From: Amycolatopsis endophytica
GTDB taxonomy: Bacteria; Actinomycetota; Actinomycetes; Mycobacteriales; Pseudonocardiaceae
Assembly (NCBI RefSeq): GCF_013410405.1
Contig: NZ_JACCFK010000002.1
Span: 496,001 to 560,000, forward strand
Direction: 5' to 3'
DNA length: 64,000 nucleotides
Positions 34,308 to 42,573 of the stretch are shown here, piece after piece. The notes beneath the pieces were generated by a model. The model was not told the origin of the DNA. It searched no databases and saw only the letters and a list, made by a program, of their open reading frames with translations. Every line of letters begins with the position of its first letter. Position 1 is the first letter of the stretch. A program made the translations under genes and the position numbers.

Positions 34308-35024
34308 ATGGCAAGTTCGGAGCGACCGACCCGTAGCGCCGGTATCTACGCACGCATGCGCGCGGACATCCTCGGCGGACGACTCGAACCAGGGCAGCGG
34401 CTGAAGTTCCCCGAGCTGTCCGAGCGCTACGCCACGAGCGTCGGCTCGGCCAGGGAGGCGCTGACCCAGCTCGTGGGCGACGGGCTGGTGCAGAGCCAGC
34501 CGCGACAGGGCTACCGGGTGGTACCGCTGTCGCACGAGGATCTCGCCGACCTCACCGTCGCCAGGGTCGAGCTGGAATCGCGGGTGCTGTGGCTGTCGGT
34601 CGCGAACGGCGACATGGCATGGGAGTCCCAGGCCGTCGCCGCGCATCACGTCCTCGCCCGCACACCGTTGTTCAGCGACGAGGACGCCGACCATCCCAGC
34701 GACGCGTGGTCGGCCGCGCACGCCGCTTTCCACCAGGCACTGCTGGCGGGGTGCCCGAACCGGCGCCTGCTGACCGCCGCCAGAGCCCTGCGCGAGGAGG
34801 CCGAGCTGTACCTGCAATGGTCGGTGTCCTTCGGCACCGAACCCGACCGCGACCTGCCCGCCGAGCACGCCGGACTGCTCGACGCCGCGACGGCCCGCGA
34901 CGCCGATCGCGCCTGCGAGCTGCTGCGCGACCACATCGCGCACACCGCGCAGCTGGTCATCCGGGGCGCCCCCGACGAACCCAACACGGCGGCCGGCTCC
35001 GCCACCACCGGGGGCCGGTCATGA
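34308..35024 (+). CDS. GntR-family regulator, FCD type
   Basis: A 238-residue GntR/FadR-like regulator. The N-terminal winged HTH spans residues 10-75 (IYARMRADILGGRLEPGQRL, then VGSAREALTQLVGDGLV), followed by the all-helical FCD effector domain with acidic/histidine positions (LAVARVELESRV-type start, AAHAAFHQAL, AEHAGLLDA), which usually binds a metal and an organic acid. Divergent from the monooxygenase operon and coupled by ATGA overlap to the amidohydrolase at 35021, so it probably regulates both in response to a pathway acid. Confidence 0.92.
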   Translation: MASSERPTRSAGIYARMRADILGGRLEPGQRLKFPELSERYATSVGSAREALTQLVGDGLVQSQPRQGYRVVPLSHEDLADLTVARVELESRVLWLSVANGDMAWESQAVAAHHVLARTPLFSDEDADHPSDAWSAAHAAFHQALLAGCPNRRLLTAARALREEAELYLQWSVSFGTEPDRDLPAEHAGLLDAATARDADRACELLRDHIAHTAQLVIRGAPDEPNTAAGSATTGGRS

Positions 35025-35971
35025 CCGCCGGAGGCGAGCTCGTCGACGTCCACAGTCACTTCGTCACCGACCACTACCGCACCGAAGCCCAGCAGGCGGG
35101 CCACGCTCTCCCGGACGGCATGCCCGCGTGGCCGGAATGGAGCGCTGACCGACAGCTGGAGCTGATGGACACGCACGGCATCCGTACCGCCGTGCTGTCG
35201 ACGTCGTCGCCCGGCGTGCACTTCGGCGACGACCGCGCGGCTGCGAGGCTGGCACGTCACGTCAACGACACCGCCGCCGAGCTCGAACGTGACCATCCCG
35301 GCCGTTTCCGGCAGTTCGCTTCGCTGCCGTTGCCCGACGTGCCCGCCGCGCTGGCGGAAGCCGAGCGGGCACTGGAGGAGCTCGGCGCCGCCGGATTCAC
35401 CGTCGAGTCGAACATCGCCGGCACCTATCTCGGCGACCCGCGCTTCGAGCCGCTGCTGACGCAGCTCAACGACCGCGGCGCGGCGGTGTTCATCCATCCG
35501 ACGTCCCCGCCGTGCTGGGAAGCGGTCTCGCCCGACCGGCCGCGGCCGATGCTGGAGTTCCCGTTCGACACCACCCGCGCCGTCGCCGATCTGCTGCTGC
35601 GCGGAACCCTCGTACGATACCCCGGCATCCGGTTCGTCATCCCGCACTGCGGCGGCACCCTGCCGCTGCTCGCCGACCGCATCGAACTGTTCCGGACGGC
35701 GTTCATGTCCACAACGGACCAGCCATCGACCAGGGAACAGCTGTCCCGCCTCTGGTACGACCTCGCCGGCACACCGTTCCCCGCACAGGCACCGGCACTC
35801 GTCGAGCTGGTCGGCACCGACCGGCTGCTCTACGGCAGCGACTTCTGCTTCACGCCTCCCCCAGCCGTCGCCGGACAGGTCGCGTCGCTGGACGCCGCGG
35901 CGAACCCGGAGCCCGGCATCGGTTGGCGGGAGCTGACGACACGCAACGCCGAGGAGCTCCTGAAACCGTGA
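35021..35971 (+). CDS. Amidohydrolase-2 family protein (ACMSD-like decarboxylase/hydrolase)
   Basis: A 316-residue TIM-barrel metal enzyme of the aminocarboxymuconate-semialdehyde/dihydroxybenzoate decarboxylase group. Metal and catalytic patterns: HSH in VDVHSHF near residue 11, IHPTSP near 160, IPHCGG near 206 and the aspartate in LLYGSDF near 274. These enzymes remove CO2 from aromatic or muconic acids, or hydrolyse lactones; decarboxylation fits a meta-cleavage context. Coupled to the GntR gene and probably co-regulated with the 29.7-34.2 kb operon. Confidence 0.85.
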   Translation: MTAGGELVDVHSHFVTDHYRTEAQQAGHALPDGMPAWPEWSADRQLELMDTHGIRTAVLSTSSPGVHFGDDRAAARLARHVNDTAAELERDHPGRFRQFASLPLPDVPAALAEAERALEELGAAGFTVESNIAGTYLGDPRFEPLLTQLNDRGAAVFIHPTSPPCWEAVSPDRPRPMLEFPFDTTRAVADLLLRGTLVRYPGIRFVIPHCGGTLPLLADRIELFRTAFMSTTDQPSTREQLSRLWYDLAGTPFPAQAPALVELVGTDRLLYGSDFCFTPPPAVAGQVASLDAAANPEPGIGWRELTTRNAEELLKP

Positions 35972-36069
35972 CACCCGGCGCAACGGTGAGGACCGGCCAC
36001 GCGACAGTGACGTCGTCGAGGACCACATACGCAGGACTCCGACGCTCCTTTTGACGATATGGTCATAGA

Positions 36070-36083
36070 TGATGATATCATCA
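36070..36083. promoter_or_regulatory. TetR operator TGATGA-N2-TCATCA, copy 3
   Basis: TGATGATATCATCA is a perfect palindrome identical in its twelve outer bases to the two operators at 20015 and 20075, 16 kb away. It lies in an AT-rich promoter stretch 79 bases upstream of the DoxX-like gene at 36162, with no regulator gene adjacent. The TetR at 19302-19988 is the natural candidate to bind it. Confidence 0.8.
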
Positions 36084-36161
36084 GAATAGGCTGGTGAGCG
36101 GTCCTCGGGTGGACCGCGTGCCGATCGGCCCGGCGAACCTCGAACGATCCCCGGAGTCCTC

Positions 36162-36512
36162 ATGACCGGCGTGACGATGTTGTCCATACCGCTTGCCGTC
36201 ATCTTCGCCACGCTCGGCATGGCCAAGATCCTGGCGATCGCGCCGATGCGCCAACTCGCCGCCGACGTCGGCTTCTCCGTCGCGGCCTACCGGCGAATCG
36301 GCGTACTCGAGCTGCTCGGGGCCGCGGGCGTGCTCGTCGGGCTGGCGGTGCCGTTCGTCGGTGTCGTCACGAGCGCGGGCCTGGCGGCCCTGTTGGCCGG
36401 TGCCGTGATCACGCACGTCCGCAACCGCGATCGGGTGCGGAAGCTCGTCCCGTCGCTGATCTGCGGGCTGCTGGTCGCCGGCCACTTGACCGCCTTGGCG
36501 CTGTCCCCGTGA
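36162..36512 (+). CDS. DoxX-like small membrane protein
   Basis: A 116-residue inner-membrane protein with four hydrophobic segments: residues 5-25, 48-68, 70-85 and 98-113. The ATLGMAKIL start of the first helix and the following RIGVLELLGAAGVL pattern match DoxX-like proteins. These often sit next to oxidoreductases and may take part in redox or quinone-linked functions, but no specific role is known. Followed by a YCII-domain gene and an SDR, and preceded by the third TGATGA operator. Confidence 0.82.
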   Translation: MTGVTMLSIPLAVIFATLGMAKILAIAPMRQLAADVGFSVAAYRRIGVLELLGAAGVLVGLAVPFVGVVTSAGLAALLAGAVITHVRNRDRVRKLVPSLICGLLVAGHLTALALSP

Positions 36513-36568
36513 GCGCACGGTTCACAGTCATCGGCACGGGCAGCTATCAGCAGAACCGGAGGCACGTC

Positions 36569-36970
36569 ATGACATCGAGCATCGAAGCACTCGCACGTAC
36601 GCGGCAGCGGCTCGCGACACTCGAGACCTTCGCCATCTTCATGCGGCCGACCGACGAGTTCCGCAGCAGCGACTCCGAGGAAGGCGCCGCGATGCTGGTG
36701 AAGCATCTGGAGTACCTGTTCGACCTCGAGGATCGCGGACTCCTGCTCGCGTCCGGACCGCTCGACTTCGACAGGGAACGGATCGAGGGGATGTGCATGG
36801 TAGCGGTGGCGTCGCGATCCGAGGCCGAACGGATCGCGACCCGGGAACCGTTCCATCAGGCGGGCTGGCGGGTCAATGAGGTCCGCAGCTGGCGCGTGAA
36901 CGAGGGGACCCTCATCGCGCCGATGTCGGCGGCCATCGCGGGAGGACTACGCGACGAGCACCGCCGGTGA
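36569..36970 (+). CDS. YCII-related (EthD/muconolactone-isomerase-like fold) protein
   Basis: A 133-residue protein of the YCII/ferredoxin-like fold: FAIFMRPTDEF, LVKHLEYLFDLEDRGLLLASGPLDF and AERIATREPFHQAGWRVNEV. Such small dimeric proteins include isomerases and dehydrochlorinase-like enzymes in aromatic catabolism. ATG 36569 has GGAGG seven bases upstream and is preferred; GTG 36509, overlapping the DoxX stop, is possible. Second gene of a likely three-gene operon with the SDR at 37073. Confidence 0.82.
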   Translation: MTSSIEALARTRQRLATLETFAIFMRPTDEFRSSDSEEGAAMLVKHLEYLFDLEDRGLLLASGPLDFDRERIEGMCMVAVASRSEAERIATREPFHQAGWRVNEVRSWRVNEGTLIAPMSAAIAGGLRDEHRR

Positions 36971-37072
36971 ATCTCCGCTCGACGTGCCGGCCACGGGCTT
37001 CGGCAGCGGACATTCCGCCGTCACGGCAGGAAACACAGTCAGCTTCGACCGACTTCGAACAGGAGAGCGCAG

Positions 37073-37861
37073 ATGGATCTCGCGCTTGAGGGCAAGCGCG
37101 TCCTCGTCACAGGAGCGAGCAAGGGCATCGGCCTCGCGATCGTCCAGGCGTTTCGCGCCGAGGGAGCCGAGGTCGTCGGCGTGTCCCGGAGGAGCACACC
37201 CGAGCTCGAGGCGACCGGTGCCACGTTCGTGCCTGCCGACCTCACCGAGCCCGACGCCCCGCGACGAACGGTCGAGCGCGTGCTCGAGTCGGATCCGCGG
37301 CTGGACGTCCTCGTCAACAACGCCGGCGGAGGCGACTCTTCCGGCGACGTACTCACCGATCCCTTCGGCGGCCCACCCGAGGCCTGGGCGCACTTCTTCG
37401 CCTTGAACCTCGGCGCCGCCGTGGAGGCGACCCGTGCTGCGCTGCCCGCGCTGACAGCGGCGCGCGGTGCGGTCGTGAACATCAGCTCGCAGGCCGCCCG
37501 TGACCCGCGAGGGGCACCGCTTCCCTACTCGGCGGCCAAGGCCGCGCTCAACGCCTTCTCCCGCGGACTGGCCGAGCTGGTCGCGGAATCGGGCGTCCGG
37601 GTCAACGTCGTCACCCCTGCCGGCACGCGAACCCCGTTGATGACGGGCGACGAGGGTTTCGGGGCCAGCCTGGCCGCGAGCAGGGGCATCGACCTCGATG
37701 CCCTGCTGACGAAGCTGCCTCGGCAGTCCGGAATGGTGACCGGCTCCTTGATCGACCCGGCCGAGATCGCGCGCGCGGTGCTGCTGCTGGCCTCGCCGAC
37801 GATGGCGAGCGCGATCGGCTCCAACTGGCTGGTGGACGGCGGTGCGCTCAAGGCCCCGTGA
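37073..37861 (+). CDS. Short-chain dehydrogenase/reductase (classical SDR)
   Basis: A 262-residue SDR: TGASKGIG near residue 14, VSRRSTPE at the second strand (NADP-type arginines), NNAGGG near 83, ISSQAAR and the catalytic Y152/K156 (YSAAK). The C-terminal SNWLVDGGALK is the usual SDR end. ATG 37073 has an AGGAGAGC ribosome site. Probably expressed from the promoter at 36070-36160 together with the DoxX and YCII genes. Confidence 0.9.
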   Translation: MDLALEGKRVLVTGASKGIGLAIVQAFRAEGAEVVGVSRRSTPELEATGATFVPADLTEPDAPRRTVERVLESDPRLDVLVNNAGGGDSSGDVLTDPFGGPPEAWAHFFALNLGAAVEATRAALPALTAARGAVVNISSQAARDPRGAPLPYSAAKAALNAFSRGLAELVAESGVRVNVVTPAGTRTPLMTGDEGFGASLAASRGIDLDALLTKLPRQSGMVTGSLIDPAEIARAVLLLASPTMASAIGSNWLVDGGALKAP

Positions 37862-37897
37862 CACCCACCGCTGCCGTGCCTACGGGTCGGTGGGTGT
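37861..37897. terminator. Stem-loop between convergent genes
   Basis: ACACCCACCG (37861-37870) and CGGTGGGTGT (37888-37897) form a perfect 10-bp stem with a 17-base loop. It covers the 18-base gap between the SDR stop (37861) and the convergent XRE regulator stop (37880) and could end both transcripts. Confidence 0.55.
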
Positions 37898-38725
37898 CCG
37901 TGCGCAGTCGCGCACCGTCGACGCCATCGACGCGAGGAGCGCGAGCTTGTCGGCGTCGCCCGTGTGCGGTTCCGCGTGGTAGACGACGAGCATCATGCCG
38001 TCGTGTCCGTTGACAGTGAGTTTCTCGCGGTCGAGCCGGATTGGACCGACCTGCGGATGGTCGAAGGTGAGGGTGGCGCCGGCGCGCGGTCCGATGTCAT
38101 GGCGGGCCCAGAGCCGTCGGAAGTCGCGGCTGGCGATGGAGAGTTCCCCGACGAGCTCGGTGACGCGGGGATCGTCGGTCGCGGTTCCGACGGTGCGCCG
38201 GAACCCCGCGACGAGCGCCGCGGCAGCGCCCTCCCACTGCGGGAACAACGCCCGCTCCTCGGGGTCGAGGAAGACGTCGCGGAGCCGGTTACCGCCGAGC
38301 CGCAGCCGCGGCGAGATCGCCGTCGCGAGCCGGTTGGCGGCCAGCACGTCCAGGTAGCGGCCCTCGACGAACGCGGGAAACGGAAGCTGCGCGACGAACC
38401 GGGCCGTGCTCGACGGCAGGTGCTCGCGGCGAGGCGTCGCCCGTCGGCGAGGCCCTTCGACGGCGAGGCTCAGCAGGTACGAGTCGTCCTCGAGCTGCAG
38501 CACCCGCGCGATCGATTCGAGTACCTGCGCCGACGGGTTGCGGTCACGCCCCTGCTCCAGCCGGAGGTAGTACTCGGCGCTGATCCCCGCGAGCATCGCG
38601 ACCTCTTCACGACGCAGGCCGGGCACGCGCCGCTTCCCGAGTACGGGGATCCCGACCTGGTCGGGAGTGACGAGCTCGCGGCGAGCCCGCAGGTACTCGC
38701 CCAAAACGTTCGACCGGTCGGGCAT
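37880..38725 (-). CDS. XRE-family regulator with MmyB-like domain
   Basis: A 281-residue regulator of the same family as the gene at 789-1628. HTH: LGEYLRARRELV, then VPGLRREEVAMLAGISAEYY and LEQGRDRNPS. Ligand-binding part: GRYLDVLAANRLA, NRLRDVFLDPEE and LWARHDIG. ATG 38725 gives the usual short N-terminus, while the 69 extra codons upstream run through the divergent promoter. It probably controls the reductase gene at 38874; CACTACCAGTG at about 38777-38787 is a possible but weak operator. Confidence 0.88.
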   Translation of the reverse strand: MPDRSNVLGEYLRARRELVTPDQVGIPVLGKRRVPGLRREEVAMLAGISAEYYLRLEQGRDRNPSAQVLESIARVLQLEDDSYLLSLAVEGPRRRATPRREHLPSSTARFVAQLPFPAFVEGRYLDVLAANRLATAISPRLRLGGNRLRDVFLDPEERALFPQWEGAAAALVAGFRRTVGTATDDPRVTELVGELSIASRDFRRLWARHDIGPRAGATLTFDHPQVGPIRLDREKLTVNGHDGMMLVVYHAEPHTGDADKLALLASMASTVRDCARTPTDP

Positions 38726-38873
38726 ACCCACACCGTAACCACCGACGACGCGTGCGCGGGTAGGTCCTGGCACTACCAGTGTCGCGAGGGATCTCGCTGA
38801 CACCGACGGCTCCGGGGAGGCTCGGCTCCAGGTCGGACATCGCGACCGACACGAACCGAAAGGAACACCTCCC

Positions 38874-39929
38874 ATGCCCCGAACGCTCGTCCTCGTCACC
38901 GGCGGCTCCGGCTTCGTCGCGGGACACTGCATCCTGCGGCTGCTCGAACACGGCTACACCGTGCGCACGACGGTCCGCTCACGGTCCCGCGAAGCCGACG
39001 TCCGCGCCGCGCTCGAAGCGGCCGGGATGCATCGTGGCGACGCACTCTCCTTCGTCGAAGCCGATCTCACGCGCGACGACGGCTGGGGCGCCGCGATGCG
39101 GGGCGCCGACTTCGTGCTGCACGTCGCGTCACCGGTCCACACCGACGCGGTCGCGGACGAGCACGCGATCATCGGCCCCGCGCGTGAGGGCACCCTGCGG
39201 GTGCTGCGCGCCGCCACAGCCGCCGGGGTCAAGCGCGTGGTCCTCACCTCCGCGTTCCACGCGGTGGGCTACGGCCACGGACACGTCGATCGCGTGTTCA
39301 CCGAGGATGACTGGTCGCCCGTCGACGGACCCGGTGTCGACGCCTACGGCAGGAGCAAGATCCTCGCCGAGCGCGCGGCGTGGGATTTCGTCCGTGACGC
39401 GGGAAACGGGATGGAGCTCACCACGATCCTCCCGATCGCCGTCATGGGCCCGGTGCTCGGCCGGGACGTCCGCGGCGCGAACCAGATCATCCAGCGCAGC
39501 CTGAACGGCCAACTGCCGGGCTACCCGAACATGTACGTACCCATCGTCGACGTCCGCGACGTCGCGGCCGCACACGTCGCCGCCATGACGGCGCCCGACG
39601 CCGCGGGGCAACGCTTCCTCGTGGGCAGCGGAGAGCCGGCCGTCGCCATGAAGCAGATCGGCGCGACGCTGCGACACCACCTCTGCGACGCCGCGAAGCA
39701 CGTCCCGACGCGAACCGTCCCGAACGTCGTCGTCCGGCTCACGGCGCTGTTCAAGGCGGAGTTCAAACCCGTCGCCGCCGACCTCGGCTACGTCAAGCGC
39801 GTCTCGAACGAGAAGTCCCGCCGCGTGCTCGGACTCAACCCACGGAAGGCCTCCGAGGCCATCCTCGGGGCGGCCCGGAGCATGCTCACCGACCCCGCGG
39901 TCCACACCGGACGCTCACGACGACACTGA
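38874..39929 (+). CDS. NAD-dependent epimerase/dehydratase-like reductase (extended SDR, dihydroflavonol-reductase-like)
   Basis: A 351-residue extended SDR. It opens VLVTGGSGFVAGHCILRLLEHG, the cinnamoyl-CoA/dihydroflavonol reductase-type nucleotide site, with VRTTVRSR for NADP. Catalytic residues are the serine in LTSAFHAVG and Y158/K162 (YGRSK). Such enzymes reduce ketones or aldehydes of aromatic or polyketide-like compounds. Divergent from the XRE/MmyB regulator at 37880-38725. Ends with a basic tail (GRSRRH). Confidence 0.88.
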   Translation: MPRTLVLVTGGSGFVAGHCILRLLEHGYTVRTTVRSRSREADVRAALEAAGMHRGDALSFVEADLTRDDGWGAAMRGADFVLHVASPVHTDAVADEHAIIGPAREGTLRVLRAATAAGVKRVVLTSAFHAVGYGHGHVDRVFTEDDWSPVDGPGVDAYGRSKILAERAAWDFVRDAGNGMELTTILPIAVMGPVLGRDVRGANQIIQRSLNGQLPGYPNMYVPIVDVRDVAAAHVAAMTAPDAAGQRFLVGSGEPAVAMKQIGATLRHHLCDAAKHVPTRTVPNVVVRLTALFKAEFKPVAADLGYVKRVSNEKSRRVLGLNPRKASEAILGAARSMLTDPAVHTGRSRRH

Positions 39930-39930
39930 A

Positions 39931-39965
39931 GCCCCGCTGACCACGCGAACCGGCACCAGTGGGGC
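39931..39965. terminator. Possible bidirectional stem-loop
   Basis: GCCCCGCTG (39931-39939) can pair with CAGTGGGGC (39957-39965) through nine pairs including one G-U, with a 17-base loop. It sits in the 42-base gap between convergent stops at 39929 and 39972. Confidence 0.4.
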
Positions 39966-39971
39966 ACCTGA

Positions 39972-40559
39972 TCACGAGAGTTCAGCCGGCCCCGCCTCTG
40001 CCACGGCGTCGAACGCCGCATCTGCCTCCCGCGCCAGCGCGTCGGCGTCGTCACCGGCGAGGCGCCACGCCGTGCGGTAGCAGGCCAACGCGATCTGTGA
40101 AGCGAGGACCGCCGCGGAGCGCGGTGTGCCGCGCGCGAGCAGATGCTGCTCCAGGCGGTCGCCATAGCGCCGAAGTTTTCGCGCATGACGGTCCGCGAGC
40201 TCGGGATGCTTGTCCACCAGCCTGGCGTAGGCCGCGTGACGCGCCTCGGCGCACAGCGCCACCACCAGCCGTCGCGATTCGGCAAGCGCCGCCGCGAGAT
40301 CCGGCAGTGCCGGGCCGTCACCGGACTCCAGCTCCCGCAGCGTGTCGCTTTCCTGGGCGAACACCACCTCTTCCTTGTCACCGAAGTACCGGAAGAACGT
40401 CGTGCGACCCACCTCGGCCAGTGCCGCGATGTCGTCGACGGTCACCTCGCCGAAGCCGCGTTCGTCGAACAACGTGAACGCGGCCTCGGCGATCCGTTCC
40501 CGGGTCTGCCGGCGTTTACGATCGCGCAGCGATTCCCCTGTGGCGGTGTCGGCGTTCAT
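39972..40559 (-). CDS. TetR-family repressor
   Basis: A 195-residue TetR protein: HTH RERIAEAAFTLFDERG, then VDDIAALAEVGRTTFFRYFGDKEEVV. The TTFFRYF recognition helix and the LVALCAEARHAAYARL-type region are typical of the group with a TetR_C-type helical domain ending near ACYRTAWRLAGDD. ATG 40559 is preferred; an upstream ATG at 40595 would overlap the preceding SDR. It follows the SDR at 40570 by 10 bases on the same strand, so both are transcribed from the promoter at 41490-41530 and probably autoregulated through the TACTTAGTAC repeats. Confidence 0.88.
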   Translation of the reverse strand: MNADTATGESLRDRKRRQTRERIAEAAFTLFDERGFGEVTVDDIAALAEVGRTTFFRYFGDKEEVVFAQESDTLRELESGDGPALPDLAAALAESRRLVVALCAEARHAAYARLVDKHPELADRHARKLRRYGDRLEQHLLARGTPRSAAVLASQIALACYRTAWRLAGDDADALAREADAAFDAVAEAGPAELS

Positions 40560-40569
40560 CACGGCAAGG

Positions 40570-41484
40570 TTAGCCGCAGAGGCGCGCGCCTTCACGCCAG
40601 AGTTCCTCCTCGCGGCCTTCGTCGTAGGACTCCGGCGACGACGGGACCGCGCGCCCCCTGTCGACGTAGCCGCCGGAGGGGCCGGGCATTCCGGCGAGAA
40701 TCGTCTCTGCCAGCCTGCGCCCGGCCCGCTCCGCCGTCATGCCTCGTCCGAGCGCCAGCTGCAGCCGGAAGAACCCCTGCATGACGGCGCGCAACGGTTG
40801 CGGTGCCGCGCGGAAGAAATCGGTGCCCGCGACCAGCGCCGGGTTGTACGAGTGGGCACCGACGCCGGGCGGCAGCCTGCGAGCCAGCGCGTGGGTCAGA
40901 TAGATGGTTCCGAGCTTGCTGGTCGCGTACGCGCGGCCCGCGGCCTGCGGCCCGCCGTGGCGCGGTGTCGCCAGCTCGGCCGGCGCCGCCCAGCGGGGCG
41001 GTGGCGTCGCGCCGAGTGTGTAGCGGAACTGCCCGAAGTGGCTGTCGCTCGTGGTCAGCACGACCCAGGCCGGTGCGACGAAACGAGGCATGAGCAGCCG
41101 GATGAGCAGCTGGTGGGCGAGCACATTGATGGCGAAGGTCGCCTCGTAGCCGTCGGCGGTACGCGTGTCCGTGGTCAGGAAAACCACCCCGGCGTTCCCG
41201 AGAAAGCCGCCGAGCGGTGGCAGCCGCCCGGCGTCGACACCTGCCGTGACCATGCCGGCCGCCCGGTTGACGTCGGCGAGCGACCCGAGGTCGCAGCTGA
41301 CGCCGACGACCCGGTCGGCACCGGTCGCCTGGCCCAGGGTCTCGGCGGCACGCGCGGCATCACCCCGTGCCAGCACGACGTAGTGATCATGTGGCCTCCG
41401 GGCCATGAGCACCTTCGCGGCCTCATGACCGAGGCCACGGCTGACGCCGGTCAACACGATGGTCCGGGGATTCGCAGGGTGCAC
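40570..41484 (-). CDS. Short-chain dehydrogenase, protochlorophyllide-reductase/retinol-dehydrogenase-like
   Basis: A 304-residue SDR with a long C-terminal part. It reads IVLTGVSRGLGHEAAKVL for the cofactor site, GNAGVVF in place of the NNAG motif, TTSDSHF for the serine and YATSK for the catalytic Tyr/Lys. The first Asn of NNAG is glycine (LGNAG), a conservative deviation. It is the first gene of a two-gene operon with the TetR at 39972. The GTG start at 41484 follows the operator repeats by about 17 bases. Confidence 0.87.
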   Translation of the reverse strand: MHPANPRTIVLTGVSRGLGHEAAKVLMARRPHDHYVVLARGDAARAAETLGQATGADRVVGVSCDLGSLADVNRAAGMVTAGVDAGRLPPLGGFLGNAGVVFLTTDTRTADGYEATFAINVLAHQLLIRLLMPRFVAPAWVVLTTSDSHFGQFRYTLGATPPPRWAAPAELATPRHGGPQAAGRAYATSKLGTIYLTHALARRLPPGVGAHSYNPALVAGTDFFRAAPQPLRAVMQGFFRLQLALGRGMTAERAGRRLAETILAGMPGPSGGYVDRGRAVPSSPESYDEGREEELWREGARLCG

Positions 41485-41500
41485 AGGTCGTCCAATCTGA

Positions 41501-41528
41501 TACTTAGTACTGTTCGGTACTTAGTACC
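41501..41528. promoter_or_regulatory. Direct-repeat palindromic TetR operators
   Basis: TACTTAGTAC occurs at 41501-41510 and 41518-41527. The second is extended to the perfect 13-base palindrome GGTACTTAGTACC (41516-41528). The 17-base repeat spacing and position just upstream of the SDR/TetR operon start (41484) fit a two-dimer TetR operator. Confidence 0.78.
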
Positions 41529-41589
41529 AGTTTGCCCGACCGTGTGCGGAACCGCAACTCCCTCGCGCAGGCATCGCCGCGACCGGACC

Positions 41590-42087
41590 TCAGGGCGACG
41601 TGGCAGCTGGCCCCGTTCCCATTCCGTCCTCAGCGGGGTCGAGTGGCTCGGCGTCCAGCAACGCGAAGAGGACGACGCAGGCAACCTCGGAGCGGTTGTC
41701 CCACGCGTGGTTCGTGCCCCGCTGGATCAGCACGTCGCCGGCGCGCAGCAGGGTCTCGCCGCTGTCGAAGACGCTGTGGACCTCGCCGTCGATGACGTAG
41801 GCGTAGTCGAGCGACTCGGTGCGGTGGACGTAGGGCGCCGTGCCCGGCCGGCGTGGCGGGAACTCGACCACGCGCAGCACGCTGCCCCGCGCCGGGGGCG
41901 CCAGCGGCACCCCCGGCCCGACCGGATCGTGGTAACCGTCGGCGTTGTCGGGGCGTCCCTCGTGGAGCCAGAGATTCACCACCGTGGCGTCAGCGGTGAT
42001 CTCCACGTGCGGACAGTCGCCATCCTCGACGATGGCGGAGCGCCCGTCGCGGTCATGGCCGGTGACGATTCGTCGGAATGCCCGCAT
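41590..42087 (-). CDS. Cupin-domain protein
   Basis: A 165-residue small cupin. Motif 1 is around RPGTAPYVHRTESLDYAYVIDGEV (H and E as metal-type ligands), motif 2 is in GDVLIQRGTNHAWDN (H). It resembles cupins that accompany aromatic ring cleavage or sense small acids; isomerase, dioxygenase or storage roles are all possible. ATG 42087 was chosen since the upstream 38 codons overlap the lipocalin-like gene. Last gene of a minus-strand set with the lipocalin-like protein and the dioxygenase at 42574. Confidence 0.83.
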   Translation of the reverse strand: MRAFRRIVTGHDRDGRSAIVEDGDCPHVEITADATVVNLWLHEGRPDNADGYHDPVGPGVPLAPPARGSVLRVVEFPPRRPGTAPYVHRTESLDYAYVIDGEVHSVFDSGETLLRAGDVLIQRGTNHAWDNRSEVACVVLFALLDAEPLDPAEDGMGTGPAATSP

Positions 42088-42089
42088 GA

Positions 42090-42560
42090 TCAGGTCTCCG
42101 CTCCGTTCCGTTGCCAGAGGATGTAGCTCTCGAGCCATTCGCCACCGATCTTCATCGGCGGAGTGTCGAGCTTCAGCATGTCCGCACCCTCGAAGACACA
42201 CGTCCTGAGAAGGTCGGTACCGACGAAGTGCGGGACCGTCGCGATCCGGACGTGATGCACGACCCTCGCCGACGGCTCGTCCACGTCGTAGGTACCGGCG
42301 TAGGAAATGATCGAGCGGTACGCCTCGGCCCGTTCCTCCTGGGTGCCACCGTCGAGCGAGCCGTCGGCGAAGGGTGCCCGCTCGGCGAGCGAGAGGCTGG
42401 CGCTCATCGCCCCGTCCTCGGTGTAGATGAGCAGCCCGACACAGTCCTCGGCAGGACCGAGTGGCGGATCGATCACGTCCTCGCCCCGGAAGACCTTCCA
42501 GTCGATCATCCGCCAGCTCCCCCGAAGGCGGGCACGTACCGATGTCGTCGGTTCCTTCAT
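42090..42560 (-). CDS. Lipocalin-like domain protein
   Basis: A 156-residue protein with the bacterial lipocalin-like pattern: LRGSWRMIDWKVF at the start, GLLIYTEDGAMSASL in the middle, VVHHVRIATVPHFVGTDLLRTC, and LKLDTPPMKIGGEWLESYILWQR at the end. It probably forms a small beta barrel binding a hydrophobic or aromatic ligand; some members act as isomerases or cyclases. It lies between the dioxygenase (14 bases upstream) and the cupin (2 bases downstream), so it is very likely part of their pathway. Confidence 0.82.
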   Translation of the reverse strand: MKEPTTSVRARLRGSWRMIDWKVFRGEDVIDPPLGPAEDCVGLLIYTEDGAMSASLSLAERAPFADGSLDGGTQEERAEAYRSIISYAGTYDVDEPSARVVHHVRIATVPHFVGTDLLRTCVFEGADMLKLDTPPMKIGGEWLESYILWQRNGAET

Positions 42561-42573
42561 CGCGTCCCGCCGC

